64,000 nucleotides of DNA from Cristatella mucedo. Lineage: Eukaryota; Bryozoa; Phylactolaemata; Cristatellidae. The notes beneath the pieces were generated by a model, which was given only the letters and a program-made list of their open reading frames with translations, did not search any database and was not told the DNA's origin. Below, piece after piece: positions 63,707 through 64,000 of this stretch. A program made the translations under genes and the position numbers. Position 1 is the first letter of the stretch. The number at the start of each line of letters is the position of its first letter. The DNA is taken from positions 8,966,001 to 9,030,000 of the forward strand of contig WPIO01000006.1 of NCBI GenBank assembly GCA_009760855.2. Direction: 5' to 3'.

Positions 63707-63743
<37 letters not shown>
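63197..63743 (+). mobile_element. Young LINE B copy nested in an older one
   Basis: A sense, 5'-truncated copy: RT C-terminus (RSLHSMAPAYLSDILPHQAKHR, FGDRAFSSYAPKAWNSLP, ending SGSL with a stop at 63488), a 3' UTR, an intact terminal hairpin (63659-63692) and (ATT)n to 63743. The coding frame is open from 63197. Short repeats around the insert (attgca) look like a target-site duplication. Confidence 0.88.
63659..63692 (+). other. LINE B 3'-terminal hairpin (reference copy)
   Basis: gcgcctagaaagagattaagttctctgagggcgc: outer stem GCGCC/GGCGC, inner stem AGAGA/TCTCT, six-base loop. It stands directly before the (ATT)n tail, where the RT of L2/CR1-type elements is expected to recognise its template. 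The same structure recurs at the 3' end of every B copy and in type 2 SINEs. Confidence 0.8.
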
Positions 63744-64000
63744 GCATAGAAGTAAAAGCCTATATTGCAGCTGGCAATCACATCAACATGAGGACGGGTA
63801 TAAATCTTGAAAAGAACGAGAAACAAGATAAAGCCCTGCGGTACTCTATACTTCTGAGGCTTCTCGAATGATCTTTGTCCATTCACTTCAATACTGTTGA
63901 GTCTCCCATTGAGACATTACCTGTGACCTTGCAGTGCACAGCCTATGATGCCCAGGCGAAATGAGGGGCGCTCAAGAAGGACTTGGTGATCGATAGTATC

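Larger units (their letters stand above)
62130..64000 (-). mobile_element. LINE B copy running off the window, split by a nested copy
   Basis: 3' end (hairpin at 62160-62200) and RT on the minus strand: LRSFHSLALAYFSDLLPHKAKH, LNEDNNNLLVMGKPSVIQKLERL, then, beyond the insertion at about 63197-63743, FYFYA (YADD-box relic) and YRVPQGFILFLVLFKIY (motif B relic). Numerous breaks. The element continues past 64000. Confidence 0.85.

Overview
The window is eukaryotic and almost certainly comes from an invertebrate metazoan. Genes are split by GT-AG introns. L2/CR1-type non-LTR retrotransposons and tRNA-derived SINEs fill most of the space, together with long (CT)n, (GA)n and (GT)n microsatellites. 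The one clear host gene is an adhesion G-protein-coupled receptor, a metazoan-type family. Nothing bacterial was seen: no operons, no CRISPR array, no prokaryotic insertion sequence. I cannot name the species.

The host gene lies on the + strand, at least from 19379 to 56686. I rebuilt 14 exons by eye from protein motifs, splice sites and matching intron phases: 19379-19526, 21860-22029, 22969-23110, 26313-26380, 31311-31542, 32830-32983, 33092-33247, 43289-43480, 45757-45894, 48220-48341, 51098-51212, 51366-51601, 52191-52657 and 56583-56686. All phases agree, and the chain encodes 813 residues before a stop codon. Domain order is a SEA-like alpha/beta module, a hormone-receptor (HRM) domain, a GAIN domain with a GPS cleavage site, seven membrane helices, and a short tail ending in a class I PDZ-ligand-type sequence. 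The 5' end is not settled. A cysteine-rich exon candidate at 7161-7374 is phase-compatible; a signal-peptide-like start at 18868 is not directly compatible.

The rest is mainly retrotransposons. Family A (L2-like) has a near full-length but broken copy at 35110-38720 (+) and truncated copies at 1465-2790, 12660-14940, 48440-48610 and 60050-60310 (all -). Family B is more numerous, mostly 5'-truncated and mostly antisense to the receptor gene. Its 3' end carries a hairpin followed by (ATT)n. Older sense-strand copies are at 5090-6115, 28200-28975, 29600-30850, 41220-42320 and 59225-60050. A related, more diverged family occupies 25150-25790 and 53250-54830. tRNA-derived SINEs occur in at least two types, one of which shares the family B 3' hairpin.

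Regions 1-1035, 9000-9990, 10200-11370, 14940-15840, 16830-18850, 26400-28200, 38730-41200, 46800-48100, 49650-51090, 57150-58780 and 60310-62120 hold no gene that I can support beyond the low-confidence items listed. They are introns or intergenic sequence.
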